Shown here piece after piece: positions 1-10,328 of a DNA stretch of 64,000 bases. How positions within the stretch are numbered: position 1 is the stretch's first letter; every line of letters starts with the position of its first letter. Below the pieces are notes generated by a model. It did no database searches and was not told the origin of the DNA. It saw only the letters and a list, made by a program, of their open reading frames with translations. The position numbers and the translations under genes are program-made. Source of the stretch: Lyophyllum atratum (lineage: Eukaryota; Basidiomycota; Agaricomycetes; Agaricales; Lyophyllaceae); assembly GCA_014905825.1 (NCBI GenBank), contig JACGCN010000031.1:558001-622000 (forward strand). The letters run 5' to 3'.

Positions 1-957
1 TACATATAGGGGCCATTGTACGCACATTGGGTTGGTTTGACTTCGCTTTGCTCACGGAGATATCCTCCCAGTGATTATCGAGCACGGTGGTTTTATTCGG
101 GGTACGTGCTTACCATAAACTTTCTTTGCTTAATCTTTCTTACGCCTATCCAGGGTTTAACACGCAGATCAGCCGCCTCCCGTATGATAATTTCGGTGTC
201 TCCGTGCTTACCAACGACAATGAATACGGCAAAGTCATTGGCGAAATCATCAAGAACTACATCATCGACAAGGCTCTCGGACTTGAACCCATCGACTGGA
301 ATTCCAGGTTCGTTCCTTCGTATACGCATTTTGATCAATTCTCTGACTGTCTGGCAATAGGTACAAGGCTCAGAAGTCAATCCCTCCACCCCTTGCTACA
401 CCGCGCCCAATTAATACGACCCTTCCCTCCACCAACTTCACAAACCTGGCTGGCACCTACAAAAATAATGGATACGGCAAAATTGAACTCTGTCTCCTGG
501 CTCCCGAAAATCCTGCACCATCTGATTCATGCAGGGAACTAGCCGCCAATGTCACTACGACACTCCCAGGCGCACTGAGGCCCGGCATCCCGACGCTCAT
601 TGGACAAGTCAACAGCCCATGGTTCTCGCACATCGTCATTGAGCATTTTAATGCTGATCTATTCAATGTCAGCTTGTTCATCAGCACGGTACGTATCCTC
701 TCCTTGCCGAATGAGCATTGCACTCACTTCTGATTCACCAGCCGACTAACGACACTTCGGAGCCGTACTGGACCTACAATGATAAGCGCAAGAGCGATAA
801 CGGTATGATCGGGGAACTCGATATCGAGGGTGGAAATGTTGCCTTTGGGCTTGCAGGCTTCTGGGCCGGTCTTTGGGATGGTGCAGCAGCAGGTGTTCCC
901 AAGCCGAGTGGGGAGACTGTTCGCGACCGCGCCGAGGTGTATTTCGAAAAGGTTTAA
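1..957 (+). CDS. Beta-lactamase-like serine hydrolase, C-terminal part (5' end outside window)
   Basis: C-terminal part of a fungal beta-lactamase/transpeptidase-like (peptidase S12 type) protein. The exons I can join are ..101, 154-307, 361-688 and 742-957, separated by GT..AG introns of 52-53 nt. The joined frame reads IIEHGGFIRGFNTQISRL, which holds the HGG box that takes the place of the KTG motif in these enzymes, then SNDNxYG-like and ALGLEPIDWNSR segments typical of the family, and ends FEKV at 957. The Ser-x-x-Lys nucleophile lies upstream of the window. The C-terminal ~170 residues form the extra domain usual in fungal members. Before position 41 the HGG frame has a TGA, so another exon boundary or a lesion must lie at about 40-70. 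The substrate is unknown; fungal members are generally uncharacterised hydrolases. Identification rests on motif order only. Confidence 0.72.
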
Positions 958-2858
958 GCCTTTCGAAGTGCCAGCAAAGAATTAATAGGAACCAGATGTT
1001 AGACGTTGTACCAGTCTCATAGAATGCAATTAATGTATTAGAAATCGAATATGACCAGAGATATGTGAGAGCACAGAAGTACGAAATACCCTCTGAGTAC
1101 GCTATCGACGCACACATAACAGTGGGTGTTCGCTTTCGGGCCCGATAGAAGTTATCTTCCATTCTTATAGGAGACATCAGTTGCAGAAGTCACCAAGCAA
1201 GGTCGGGAGACCGTATCGGTTAGAATCGATCATCTCAATTTTACCATATGGGTCCGTGCTGTGCGTCTATGGATCCATCAATATAATCATCAACACCGCA
1301 AGCACCTTTCCCAGACCCCGTTGTAGAACCAGGCTCTGCTAGAGCTCTTGTCCCGATTCTAAAAACGAAACGAGCCTCATGTCATTTGACAGCCACGCCA
1401 TGACATCTGCGCCACACTTGGTTCAAGCAGTCGCAGAATGCGGTAGGAATGAGCCAGATTCACATAAAAGGTACCATGAAGGCCGCTATTGGATTAGGTA
1501 TCGATTTATATCGCCTGAGGAAGGTTAGAAGGGGGACAGCATCTTCGCTGTGGCAAAGGGTTAGGGTGTGCACACGTGTGATGGGACGGAGACATCACAA
1601 CGCATATTCAGAGATCGTATAATTTCCCCGGTACCCTTGGAGGCCGTCCAAAGACCCTAAAATCGCAAACCTGACTCAGGAAACCCTAGATCGATAGAAC
1701 ACCCTGTAGCAGAGCCTCATTCTCCGACTGCTGATGGCCAAAGCGACGATCCAACCTGACGTGCTGACGCGGCCCCACGATGCAGCCGCGCGGTCGGTCG
1801 GAGAATAGAATGCAAATCACAAGACCAGCACTACCCTTCTTCTGCCTTCTGTGTGGCACGCTCCAAGGTCCTTAAAACCAGCAAGCAATCGCTTGATGAA
1901 TGTCCCATAGGTCTTCCCCCCACTTCTCCCTCAGCCAGACTTGCATCGCGCTTCACCCACTCTGCGTGTCACCATGCTCTGGCTGACAGTGTGGCTGGGA
2001 TGGCCTTGATCTGCTTTTGTTGCCTTCGCTGCATGTCTTTGGAATCCGCTGTCTGCTTTTGTCGTTTGCGCTGCATGTTCCTGGGGAAAGGAGGGGTCTT
2101 GTCCTCTTGGTGCTCCCTTGTCGTGGGCCCCGGGTTTACGATTGCGCGAGAACGGCGATGACGAGTCCTGTGCGTCGACGTTGATGCTCGTGCAGTCCAA
2201 CTAAAGCACGTTAAACCTGTTTGTTTGGGTTCGTTGTACACACCAATGTCGGAGGAAGGGGGGTCTGTCCTTTTGGTGCTCCCTTGTCCTGGGCCCTGGG
2301 CTCATAACTGCGTGAGACAATCCCCATCGTCGCCGCGAACGTCATTCTCCCGCATTCAACGAAAAATGCATAGAATTATGTCCTGCTCGCTTCTGTTGTT
2401 AGTCCGCCAATGTTCCCGGGGAAGGGGGGGCTTTGGCCCTCCTCGTGCTCCCTTGCCGTTGGGCCCCGGGCTTAAGACGCGCAAGAATGCACGGGTGGAC
2501 TTGATCTATCCGTGTTAGCCTTGCGTAGTCGAACCAAATGCACGTTAAGAACTTTGCCTATTTCACGGGTTTTCCGAGCCATTCTATCTGGACAATCGTT
2601 AGTTGGCGTCTTTCTGATACGTAGAATTAGATCAATGGACGTACATTAGAGCAGAAAAATTCGTCAACTTGAGAGGAGAAAGGAGAAACTGCCCTGGAAC
2701 TTGAGTTCGGTCCTTGTCGCGTCTAAACATGTCGTTCATGCGCGTATTTTATACTTCTAGACAGCCAAGCGCTGGGAGTCCGAAAGAGCGATATTGCGAG
2801 AAAGCTGTTTGAAATTATCGAGCCTTGGACATACACAAATCATCCTGCCACCCAGGCG
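958..2858. other. Intergenic region, no supported gene
   Basis: About 1.9 kb between the convergent ends of the beta-lactamase-like gene and PUP1. Only short overlapping ORFs occur here, without domain motifs or consistent splice sites. The first ~150 bases are probably 3' UTR of the left gene. The right third contains three diverged copies of a G/C-rich unit, listed separately. Confidence 0.6.
2075..2490. repeat. Three diverged tandem copies of a ~160-bp-spaced unit
   Basis: Copies near 2075-2160, 2247-2325 and 2401-2490 share the order: G-rich block, then GTGCTCCCTTG, a GGGCCC(C/T)GGG block and a CG(C/T)G(A/C)GA-like block. Spacing between copies is about 160-170 bp. The copies differ at many positions, so the duplication is old. 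No coding capacity is conserved among them. Confidence 0.6.
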
Positions 2859-3917
2859 CTATGTAGTGTCCATCGCATCCCCGCCGACAAACGTCATCTC
2901 CTCGCTGACGATAAGATCGCGCACATTCTCTGATTTCCACGCGGTGGTGCCCCGGCGGAAACCGTAACTGCGCTCCTTCTGCACGCGCATGTTGGGCGTC
3001 TCGACGTTGCGGAGCATCTCGGTGTGCGCGGCGGTGATGATGCAGGCATCGATGTTGGACCCTGAGCCGAGATCGTTAAAGATACCTGCGGAGATGGCAG
3101 CTTTTACGAGGTTGAGAGCTTCTTCGCGCTGGGCGACAGTGGATGGAAGGATCAGGCGTGCGAGAGAGTAGAGAAGTAGAGATCTGACAGACCTCCATGT
3201 CTGCCCGCCAGCCGCTCTCAAAGACTGCCATTGCTGCCAAGCTGCCGGAGCCCATCGTCACGTAGGGAAGTTTGTCCGTTGAACCGTGCGGGTGGATCGT
3301 GAAAAGGTGGGGGCCTGTGGCGTCTACTCCGCCCAGGACTAATGCCGCACCAATGTGACCCTGATGTCTATTCGAATATTGGAATTCTACGTTATTTGGG
3401 CATCATGATAGAGGAACGGTGATACGCACCTGAAGAGCATCTGCTTCAGCATCGTCATCGCCGTCACTACGCGCGGTTTCCGACCTGTCGAGAGAGCGTG
3501 CAACTCCATGTTCGAGGATATCAGGGCAGTAGTGAATTCCGTATCTGCAGCGGTTCCAGCACCACAGCAGCGGATAGACTCGGTAATGTAATGGATCTGG
3601 GAAGGAGGTCATCGAAGAGATTCAAGGGTGATTGGGGTGAACACGCGTCCAAGTGTACCTTCTCGCAATTCTTATCCGCCACGATGGGACCTTCCGTTGC
3701 TCGCGTGTCGGCGCCTAGGACGATGCCGTCTTTGAAGAGGCATCCGACGATCGTGGTCCCCGTGCTGGTGGCTTTGGGAAGGGGAAGACCTTTCTCCGTC
3801 ATGAAATTATTCCTTTACAGGGCATCATGCGTCAGTTTCGTGCACAGGAAAAGGTAAATAGGCATACCGGAGTTCATTAGAGAAGTCAAAGCCGGTTGAG
3901 GAATATGGAGAGGCCAT
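2859..3917 (-). CDS. PUP1: 20S proteasome subunit beta type-2 (beta2 / PSMB7)
   Basis: Trypsin-like catalytic subunit of the 20S proteasome. Five exons on the minus strand: 3868-3917, 3659-3812, 3430-3596, 3193-3367 and 2859-3128, with introns of 55-64 nt. Joined they give 271 residues, close to the ~261-277 usual for Pup1/PSMB7. A 35-residue propeptide ends in TSTG and is followed by the mature N-terminus TTIVG, so Thr36 is the catalytic nucleophile. Family hallmarks follow in order: [19 protein letters not shown] (Asp and Lys of the active site), [37 protein letters not shown] and [11 protein letters not shown]. The end is MDTT. Each exon join restores a hallmark, so the splice sites are well supported. 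The gene is divergent from the aldehyde dehydrogenase gene with 126 bp between starts, and lies about 6.4 kb from two lid-subunit genes. Confidence 0.96.
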
Positions 3918-4043
3918 GGTATTGCGCGGGCAGTGGTACTAGCAGTAGTAGTCGAGCTCGACCGTTGCTGGTGCACACGCGTCGCCACGTGATGAGGCAA
4001 AGATAAGATAAGATCAATTTCGACTTCAACCCAAACCACCATC
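3918..4043. promoter_or_regulatory. Shared divergent promoter of PUP1 and the aldehyde dehydrogenase gene
   Basis: The two start codons face away from each other across 126 bp. The spacer contains CCACGTGAT, with a CACGTG E-box core, near 3986-3995 and a run of GATAAG-like repeats next to the dehydrogenase start. No TATA box is evident. The regulatory role is inferred from position only. Confidence 0.45.
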
Positions 4044-6289
4044 ATGCCCGAAATTCAGACAACGATAACACCACACAGCCAGAAGCCATACGTCTTGCGC
4101 GAATACCCCTCTGAGTTGGAGCTCGATTCAGCAATCCACAACGCCGCCGAGAAGCAGAAGGCATGGGCAGCTGTACCACTCAAAGAGCGTATCACGATTG
4201 GACGCAAGTTCATCGTAAGTCTGCCCATTTGCAAGGTCCCGCGAAGAGATCTGATATGTGGCGCTGCGAAGGACGAGTTTAAGAGCATGTCGAAGGAGAT
4301 CCCACTTGAGCTGACGTTACAGATGGGGCGGTGAGTTTATCCCATGTTTAGTTGAGACTATAAAGCTAAATGTCGATCTACCCGTAGGCCCGTTTCACAA
4401 GGCCTGGGCGAGATCCGTGGGTTTGTAGAGCGTGCAGAATACATGCTATCTATTGCAGAAGAATCCCTTGCGGACGTACCCCTAACAGACACGGACAAGC
4501 CTGGGTTCAAGCGATTTATCAAGCGTCTGCCATTGGGTGTCGTCCTTGTTATCGCCCCATGGAAGTAGGTCCAAATCCATCGAAGTCTTACTGGATTCTT
4601 CTAACAATGGGATGGATAGCTTCCCTTACCTTGTATCGATCAACGCTGTCCTGCCTGCCATAATCGCAGGTAACGCTGTGCTACTCAAGCCGTCCCCGCA
4701 GACGCCAGTCACGGCAGAGAGATTCTCCGTTGCTCTCATACGCGCGGGTGTCCCCAAAGAAATCATCCAGGTTGTGCATCTGTCGCCAGCCCTGACGACC
4801 CATGTGGTACAACACCCAAGCGTTGACTTCGTCTCCTTCACAGGAAGTGTCGTTGGTGGGAGGGCAGTAGCGGGGGCTGCTGCCACTGCACCCGGTTTCA
4901 CTGGTGTGGCGTTGGAGGTGAGTGATTGAGGATGAAATTTGATGTGAAATGGGCTGAAGACATATGCTCCTTATCTGTAGCTTGGAGGCAAGGATCCTGC
5001 ATACGTGAGGGAAGATGCGGATCTGAACTACACAGTCGGTGAACTCGTCGATGGTGCGATATACTTCTTCATGGATAGCCATTTTTCCGCTCACACACCT
5101 TTGGTCGTCTAGGTGCTTTCTTCAATTCGGGCCAAAGCTGCTGCGCCATCGAGGTGTGTGGCTATTCTTATAGATCGGAGGGACCGGATCTACTAATGAT
5201 TAAACCCACAGCGCATCTATGTCCATGATTCGCTGTATGATGAATTTGTGAAACGTTTTGTGGATATCACCAAGGTACAGCGTACTCCCTGCTCACTTCT
5301 ATTCGCATGCCTCATATGTCTCTACGATGTAGGTGTATAAACTTGGGGATCCAACTAAGCCAGAAACCAACCTTGGCCCCGTAGTGAGCCTTTCGAGTGC
5401 TGAGAGAATCAGGAAACAAGTTTCGGATGCTGGTCAGTCACCCTTCAATTTCTTCGTTTCCTCCTTATTCATACAAGTTATGCTGGACGTAGTCGCGGCA
5501 GGTGCCAAGGCGCTTATACCAGAGGAACTGTTCCCCATCGCACAGCCGTATGCTCTTCCTTCTGTTTGAGCTACCAAAGCTAAACATGGTGTTGCACAGG
5601 GGGACGACGTACGTTGCGCCGCAGGTACTGGTCGACGTGAATGATGGTGAGTAATTCAATGTTTGATGCCTTCGGATAATATGCTGACTATGGAGGACAT
5701 GCAGCTATGGACATTATGAAGGTCAGGCTGCTAAAAGTTCGTTGAGGGTATTTGCTGATAACGGAAATCTAAATACAGGAGGAGACCTTTGGCCCTGTTA
5801 TCGGCATCCAGAAGGTCGTTTCGCCTTCTCCGGCCATGTTTATCTGACCTTACAATGCTGCAATTCCTAGGTGTCCTCAGACGCAGAAGCGCTCGCCTTG
5901 ATGAACGATTCTCCGTACGGGCTTACGGCGAGCGTGTGGACGAATGTAGAGAAGAATCCTGCCTCAGAAGAGGCGTTCCTGCGCTTCGTGGACGGACTGG
6001 AGACCGGGACGGTGTTCTTGAATCGGTGGGTGCTCTTTTAGCTTTTTGTTTTAAAGCTTTACATCTTGCACGGGACTGACGAGGAGTGCTGCTTAGGTGT
6101 GATTACCTTGACCCCGCATTGGCCTGGACAGGTGTGAAGAACAGTGGAAGGGGGGTCAGTCTGAGCAAGTTCGGTTAGTCATTGACAATTATAAGGATAA
6201 GACTCGGGCTCACGAGTTTTTTGTTGAATAAAGGGTACGATCAACTCACTAGGGCAAAGTCGGTGCATATGAAGGTTAAGACTTCGTAG
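4044..6289 (+). CDS. Aldehyde dehydrogenase (NAD(P)+-dependent family)
   Basis: Oxidises an aldehyde to its acid with NAD(P)+. Fifteen exons: 4044-4214, 4272-4330, 4388-4564, 4620-4917, 4981-5053, 5113-5153, 5212-5274, 5333-5432, 5478-5547, 5600-5646, 5705-5721, 5779-5814, 5871-6025, 6097-6173 and 6234-6289, giving 479 residues, the normal size. Motifs in order: VLVIAPWNFPYL, LKPSPQTP, FTGS, the general base Glu235 in ALELGGKDP-like sequence, then FNSGQSCCAIER with catalytic Cys269. The 34-residue spacing from Glu to Cys matches the family. EETFGPVIG and LNR..YLDPALAWTGVKNSGRG follow. Exon 11 is only 17 nt. Intron 1 is 57 nt without a stop, so retaining it would keep the frame. The exact substrate class (betaine, succinate-semialdehyde or other) cannot be read from the sequence. 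Confidence 0.93.
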
Positions 6290-6404
6290 AACGGGACCTG
6301 TGACATTAGGCAGCGTTAGTTCGAACGAATCGCAAGTCTTTCTTGACAACATTAGCAGGGGAATATTATATCATGTATAGAGCAGTGACTATGTATACCA
6401 TCCC

Positions 6405-7540
6405 TCAATCCTTCACGCGTCCAAACTTGATGCGCTCCAGCTTGCCATGTATGATCTCCTCATCACTCAGATGCTCTAGGCGGACCAATTCACGACGCAC
6501 GTAACCTACGATGTCGAGCATGAGCTTTGGGTACTCGAGATAGAGATCTGCCTCCTCCGGTGGAAAGTCGTGTACGCCCGAGCCGTCGTCCCGTGACTCT
6601 TCGGCGGAGAGGTCGATTTTCGCGACGTTGACTACTTCGCCACCGACGAGATTGACAGAACGGCGGAATGTTTTCAGGGGTGCTGGTGGTGTTGAGGAAG
6701 GATCGGTAGAGGAAGTGGAGGGTGTGGGTTCAGGATATGCGATGCCTTGTGCGCCCCGTGCGCCGAGGAGGTTGCGCCAGACAGCGCCGGCCATCTCCAT
6801 GTCGCCTTTGACGAGGCCCAAGTCAAATGCCAGCCCCATTCCCGCCCATTGCTCCTTGAATATCTTCATCTGGCGCGTCACCAGGCGATCGGGGGCCCTA
6901 TTACGTATCGTTGGCTTTTTGCTGTTGGGGTCGGAGGGCGATGACGCGTTCGGATTTACGTAAAATGGCGAGAGGAAGGTATAGGGCTTTGCAGGAGTCG
7001 CCGGCGGTTGCAATACGGCGCGAATGCGGTCTTCTACGTCGATGAAGAAGTGGTCTATCAAGGCTTGCGTGTAATATTTGCCGTCAGGCAGACCGCGAAG
7101 GCGCACGGTGAGCATCCATATGTGGAGGTTGGTCACAGTGAACCAGGACTGGAAGGTCGGAGGGAGGTGGCATGCTGGACCGACAGTAAGAAGCGCTATG
7201 GGTTGTAAGGAAACCGGGACGTACCTTGTTGCCAGAAGAGACGGTCGTCATCGGGTTTAACGGCGCAGACGTGTTCGTACAGAACCAATCCGCGTCTTCC
7301 CGCAAGCTGCTTAGGGCTGCCATATCCGAAAGCTTTGGTGATGCCCAAAAAGAAGTTCATCGCGGTGGGTGAGCCCTCGACTTTGCTAGTCAGCCAGCTC
7401 TTTTCCTGCGCTAAAGGTTGCGCTTTTGGTGCTGATTTTTGAGGGACATTGGTGGAGAGATAGCGTGCGGGGAGGGGTAGAGGCAGGCGGTGTTGGCGTA
7501 GCTGGCGTAGCTGGCGTAGGACCAGCGAGCGGGCGACCAT
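6405..7540 (-). CDS. CBP3: Ubiquinol-cytochrome c chaperone (complex III assembly factor)
   Basis: Mitochondrial chaperone which in yeast, with Cbp6, binds the mitoribosome exit and receives newly made cytochrome b for complex III. Two exons, 7225-7540 and 6405-7174, joined by a 50-nt intron, give 361 residues. The N-terminus (MVARSLVLRQLRQLRQHR) is Arg-rich without acids, as expected for a mitochondrial presequence; this ATG at 7540 is the first available. After the linker comes PPTFQSWFTVTNLHIWML and DGKYYTQALIDHFFIDVEDR, the signature of the ubiquinol-cytochrome c chaperone domain (about residues 112-300). A low-complexity Thr/Ser/Pro stretch interrupts the domain near the end of the conserved part. 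The C-terminus has EYPKLMLDIVGYVRRELVRL. The start codon is 53 bp from that of the neighbouring plus-strand gene. Confidence 0.88.
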
Positions 7541-7593
7541 CCTCGTAGCAGTGCAAAACACGGCGTGACGTTGTGACCGTGACACGGCCTCTC
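7541..7593. promoter_or_regulatory. Very short divergent promoter between CBP3 and the EF-hand gene
   Basis: Only 53 bp separate the two start codons. The transcripts must therefore start inside each other's gene or have nearly no 5' UTR. No TATA box is seen. In-frame GTG codons lie further out on both sides, but the ATGs at 7540 and 7594 are the best starts. Confidence 0.45.
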
Positions 7594-8515
7594 ATGTTTG
7601 ACTCCCTCCCCGTCTATGTTCAGCAAAGGATAGATCGCGCGTTTGACTCCGTAGGAAAGGCAAGCGGGAGCCGCCTGAATGCTAATTTGGAGATCGGCGG
7701 CGGCGGCTTTATTGTTGAACAAGGACTGGGCGGGGGTTTTGTTCCCAACGATGAAGAAGAAGAGCGGGAGAGACCTTCCCAGATATCGATGGCAGACGTA
7801 CCAGGGGCATTGCAGGAATTGGATCTGGCACCGGACGATGAACAAGTGCTTTCTGTCTTCCGAAATGCTGCCTCTGGGTGGACCGCTGCATCGCCTAATG
7901 AGGTCGACGAAACCGGGGGTGGTTGGGTCAGTCGTGATGACTGGCAGTCTGTGTGTGCGGTGCTTCTGGAGCATTATAAAGAAGAGTATCAGGACGACAG
8001 TGACGGCGCTCCACTGCAACAATTCAGCGATGCAGATGTGGATAGTGACGATCAGTACCACGGATCGGAAGGCGACGATGATGATGACACAGGCGATGAG
8101 TACGTCGAGGGTCCTGGTACATCCGCTCAGCCTCGGCGCACCCGTGGACGTGCTACTAAGTCAAGTTCTGCCTCCCCTGTACCCGACGCGACCTCATCCA
8201 AGCGTAAGCTCACGAAGCGCCAGCAGGAAGCGGCTCTGGAGGCCTTTGCTCTCTTCTTCCCCGACGTACTAGAAGAGGACGTACCGCATCAAAAGATCAT
8301 GATCAAGGACATACAACGCGTCGCAAAACTGCTCGGCGAGAAAATTAAGGCTGAAGAGGTACGTTTGGTACTTCCGCTACGTACTCAAACTTACGGTGCT
8401 GTGGACGCTGTGCTCGCAGATGGTTGAGATGCTGGATACGTTTTCTACCTCGCCTGACAAGTCCATTAGTCTGCAAGACTTTGGACGTATTATGATCACA
8501 GCGAGACTGGCATGA
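7594..8515 (+). CDS. EF-hand-like protein with acidic middle region, probably nuclear
   Basis: Two exons, 7594-8358 and 8420-8515, give 286 residues. The N-terminal part (about residues 65-140) has DVPGALQELDLAPDDEQVL and GGWVSRDDWQSVC, resembling degenerate EF-hand helices. The middle is strongly acidic (runs of Asp/Glu) and followed by a basic RRTRGRATK patch, consistent with nuclear location. The C-terminal ~90 residues hold a second helix-loop-helix pair: FALFFPDVLEEDVPHQKIMIKDIQ, then TFSTSPDKSISLQDFGRIM, where the loop has the spacing of an EF-hand but few acidic ligands. I do not recognise a named orthologue. The splice is supported because the last 32 codons continue the helix-loop-helix pattern. 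It shares a 53-bp promoter with CBP3. Confidence 0.7.
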
Positions 8516-9099
8516 GCGTACTTTGGCACTTTCGACTACAAATCTGGTTGTAGTTCGCATCGCCGACCGTCCTCACTGAGTCGGGAGGTGTATTCACTAT
8601 TGGGTCCCAGGTACCTTGTTCCACTCCCTGACGCGATCTTGAATGGTAACAACAGGGCGCACAGTTGTTGTACCTCCTGGTGGACCTGCTTTCCTCCCAG
8701 TTACGATTTTTTTTCTTACCCTGTACTCTAACCACGTTGCCGGACCTAAAGTAAATCCCTTTACTCGAGCCAAGAACCTGTCTGGTTCATCCATCAGTGA
8801 GCATTGATTTGAGTATCACCCCTGTCCGGTACGAAGGTTGATGGAGTCGGCGAAACGCATGGGGGCTGTGCCATCACCATGTTTCACGATCCCATCATTT
8901 CGGCTGCTTCATCCTATAAAATCAACGCATTTGCATCCATGTTCCCTAGCTGTGCTCCCCCCAGTCCTTCCCACTCAATCTCTTCGGCACCGGTTGCCCC
9001 AGAGTCGTCCGCGCATCCCATTCGAATTATCCTTTGAAGCTGAGCTTTGAAGATCTTTCCACCTCTGTCGAATCTAGTCATTCCTCTGAGAAAGCAACG
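8516..9099. other. Intergenic region, no supported gene
   Basis: 584 bases between tandem genes. It should contain the 3' UTR of the EF-hand gene and the promoter of the secreted-protein gene. A CCTATAAAATC stretch near 8912-8922 is a possible TATA element about 180 bp before the next start codon. No ORF with recognisable features. Confidence 0.55.
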
Positions 9100-10035
9100 A
9101 TGATCTCTGTCGCATACACCCTCCTTCTCCTCTCCATGGTCTTTGGCACTGTCCCTTCCGCTTGGGCGGCACCTGTCGGTACTCGGTGAGTAGATAATAC
9201 TTGTATCCCGAGTCAAGGATAGCCCCTGATAGTGCATGACCTTAGGCACCTCGATGTGAGATCCATGCGTCGCATGGAAGCCCGGCAGCTGACCGGCATG
9301 CGTCGCGAGCACCATTCTGCCACGTCCATCGTGCCCCGTGACGATGATCCCGTCGCCGCAGTTGTAGCTCGTGCTGGTGCCCCTGAGGACGTGAAACCCG
9401 ACACCACCACCGCGAAGCTGGCAAAGCGGAATGTACGCCGCCACCACGCGAAGAACGAGGACAAGGACAAGGATGCTCAGCCCAGGGCCCTGCCTCGCTT
9501 CAAGCGCGATGCCAACGCCAGACGCGAGCGATCGGGTTCAAAACCGGAGGTTGTTGCCCGTAAGGAGGACGCCGGGAGTTCGAACATCGCGCGCAAGGAT
9601 GAGAAGGTCCAGCGCGATGTCGAGGACCCCCCTGTGGTCTCCCGCTCCGTCCCTCCCACACCGGATTTGTACAATGGCGCTGCTCGTGGCGGGGGTGTTA
9701 AGGGAGGCGACAAGCCAGATGCTGTCCCCCGTGACGCGCCCGTAGTTGAACGCACGGAGTCGATACATGAGGAGGTTGTCGCTCGCTCCCACGGGGCGCA
9801 TGGCGGCGGAGACAAGAAACCTTGTGCGAAGCCAGACACCACAACACCTGACACTACCACGCCGGACGCGAAGCGTGAGGAGATGAAGGAGAATACCACG
9901 AAGCGTGAGGAGACCAAGCCAGGCCCGATCAAGCCAATCGCGATTTTCAGGTAGGTTTTTGTTGGCGTTTAGCTAGCTGTATATGTGCTGACCGCTCCTT
10001 TTAGACGTGCGTTGGCCTTTGAAGACCTGGATTGA
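9100..10035 (+). CDS. Small secreted protein rich in charged residues and dibasic sites
   Basis: Three exons, 9100-9185, 9246-9950 and 10005-10035, give 273 residues. Residues 1-23 (MISVAYTLLLLSMVFGTVPSAWA) are a clear secretion signal ending in Ala-Trp-Ala. The mature part is hydrophilic, low in hydrophobic residues, with one Cys and many dibasic pairs (MRR, AKR, VRR, FKR, ARR, DAKR, TKR), potential Kex2 cleavage sites. A short PDTTT motif occurs three times, two of them in tandem near residue 245. It ends RALAFEDLD. No enzyme domain is visible. It could be a cell-surface or extracellular protein, or a precursor cut into peptides. Codon use and intron style match the neighbouring host genes. 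Confidence 0.75.
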
Positions 10036-10328
10036 GCAATTCTTTGGATATGAGGTTGGAACAACATATCATTTTGGGAATATATACTAGACTGTGTCTG
10101 TATGTATCAGTGAACGTCAATATGAGTTGGGAACTCGAATAGTTTGGTGTGAGGATCTAAGGGTGATCTTCCACAAGTTGTGTACATATGGGGAGGAAGG
10201 GGGTGATGGTACTTATGTACATCCTTGCTTGGTTTCACGCATGCATGACCACAACGGAAGATCGAAGGACAGGAAGAAGACCCTAACATTCCAAAAACTA
10301 TGTTCTACCTCTATCTCTCTGCATCTGA
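10036..10328. other. Short convergent intergenic region
   Basis: 293 bases between the convergent 3' ends of the secreted-protein gene and RPN6. Probably 3' UTRs; no gene seen. Confidence 0.5.

Noticed and set aside
3521..3802. 93-codon ORF as a complete short proteasome protein
   Set aside because: It reads through an intron after NCEK; splicing at 3659/3596 gives the full Pup1 sequence.
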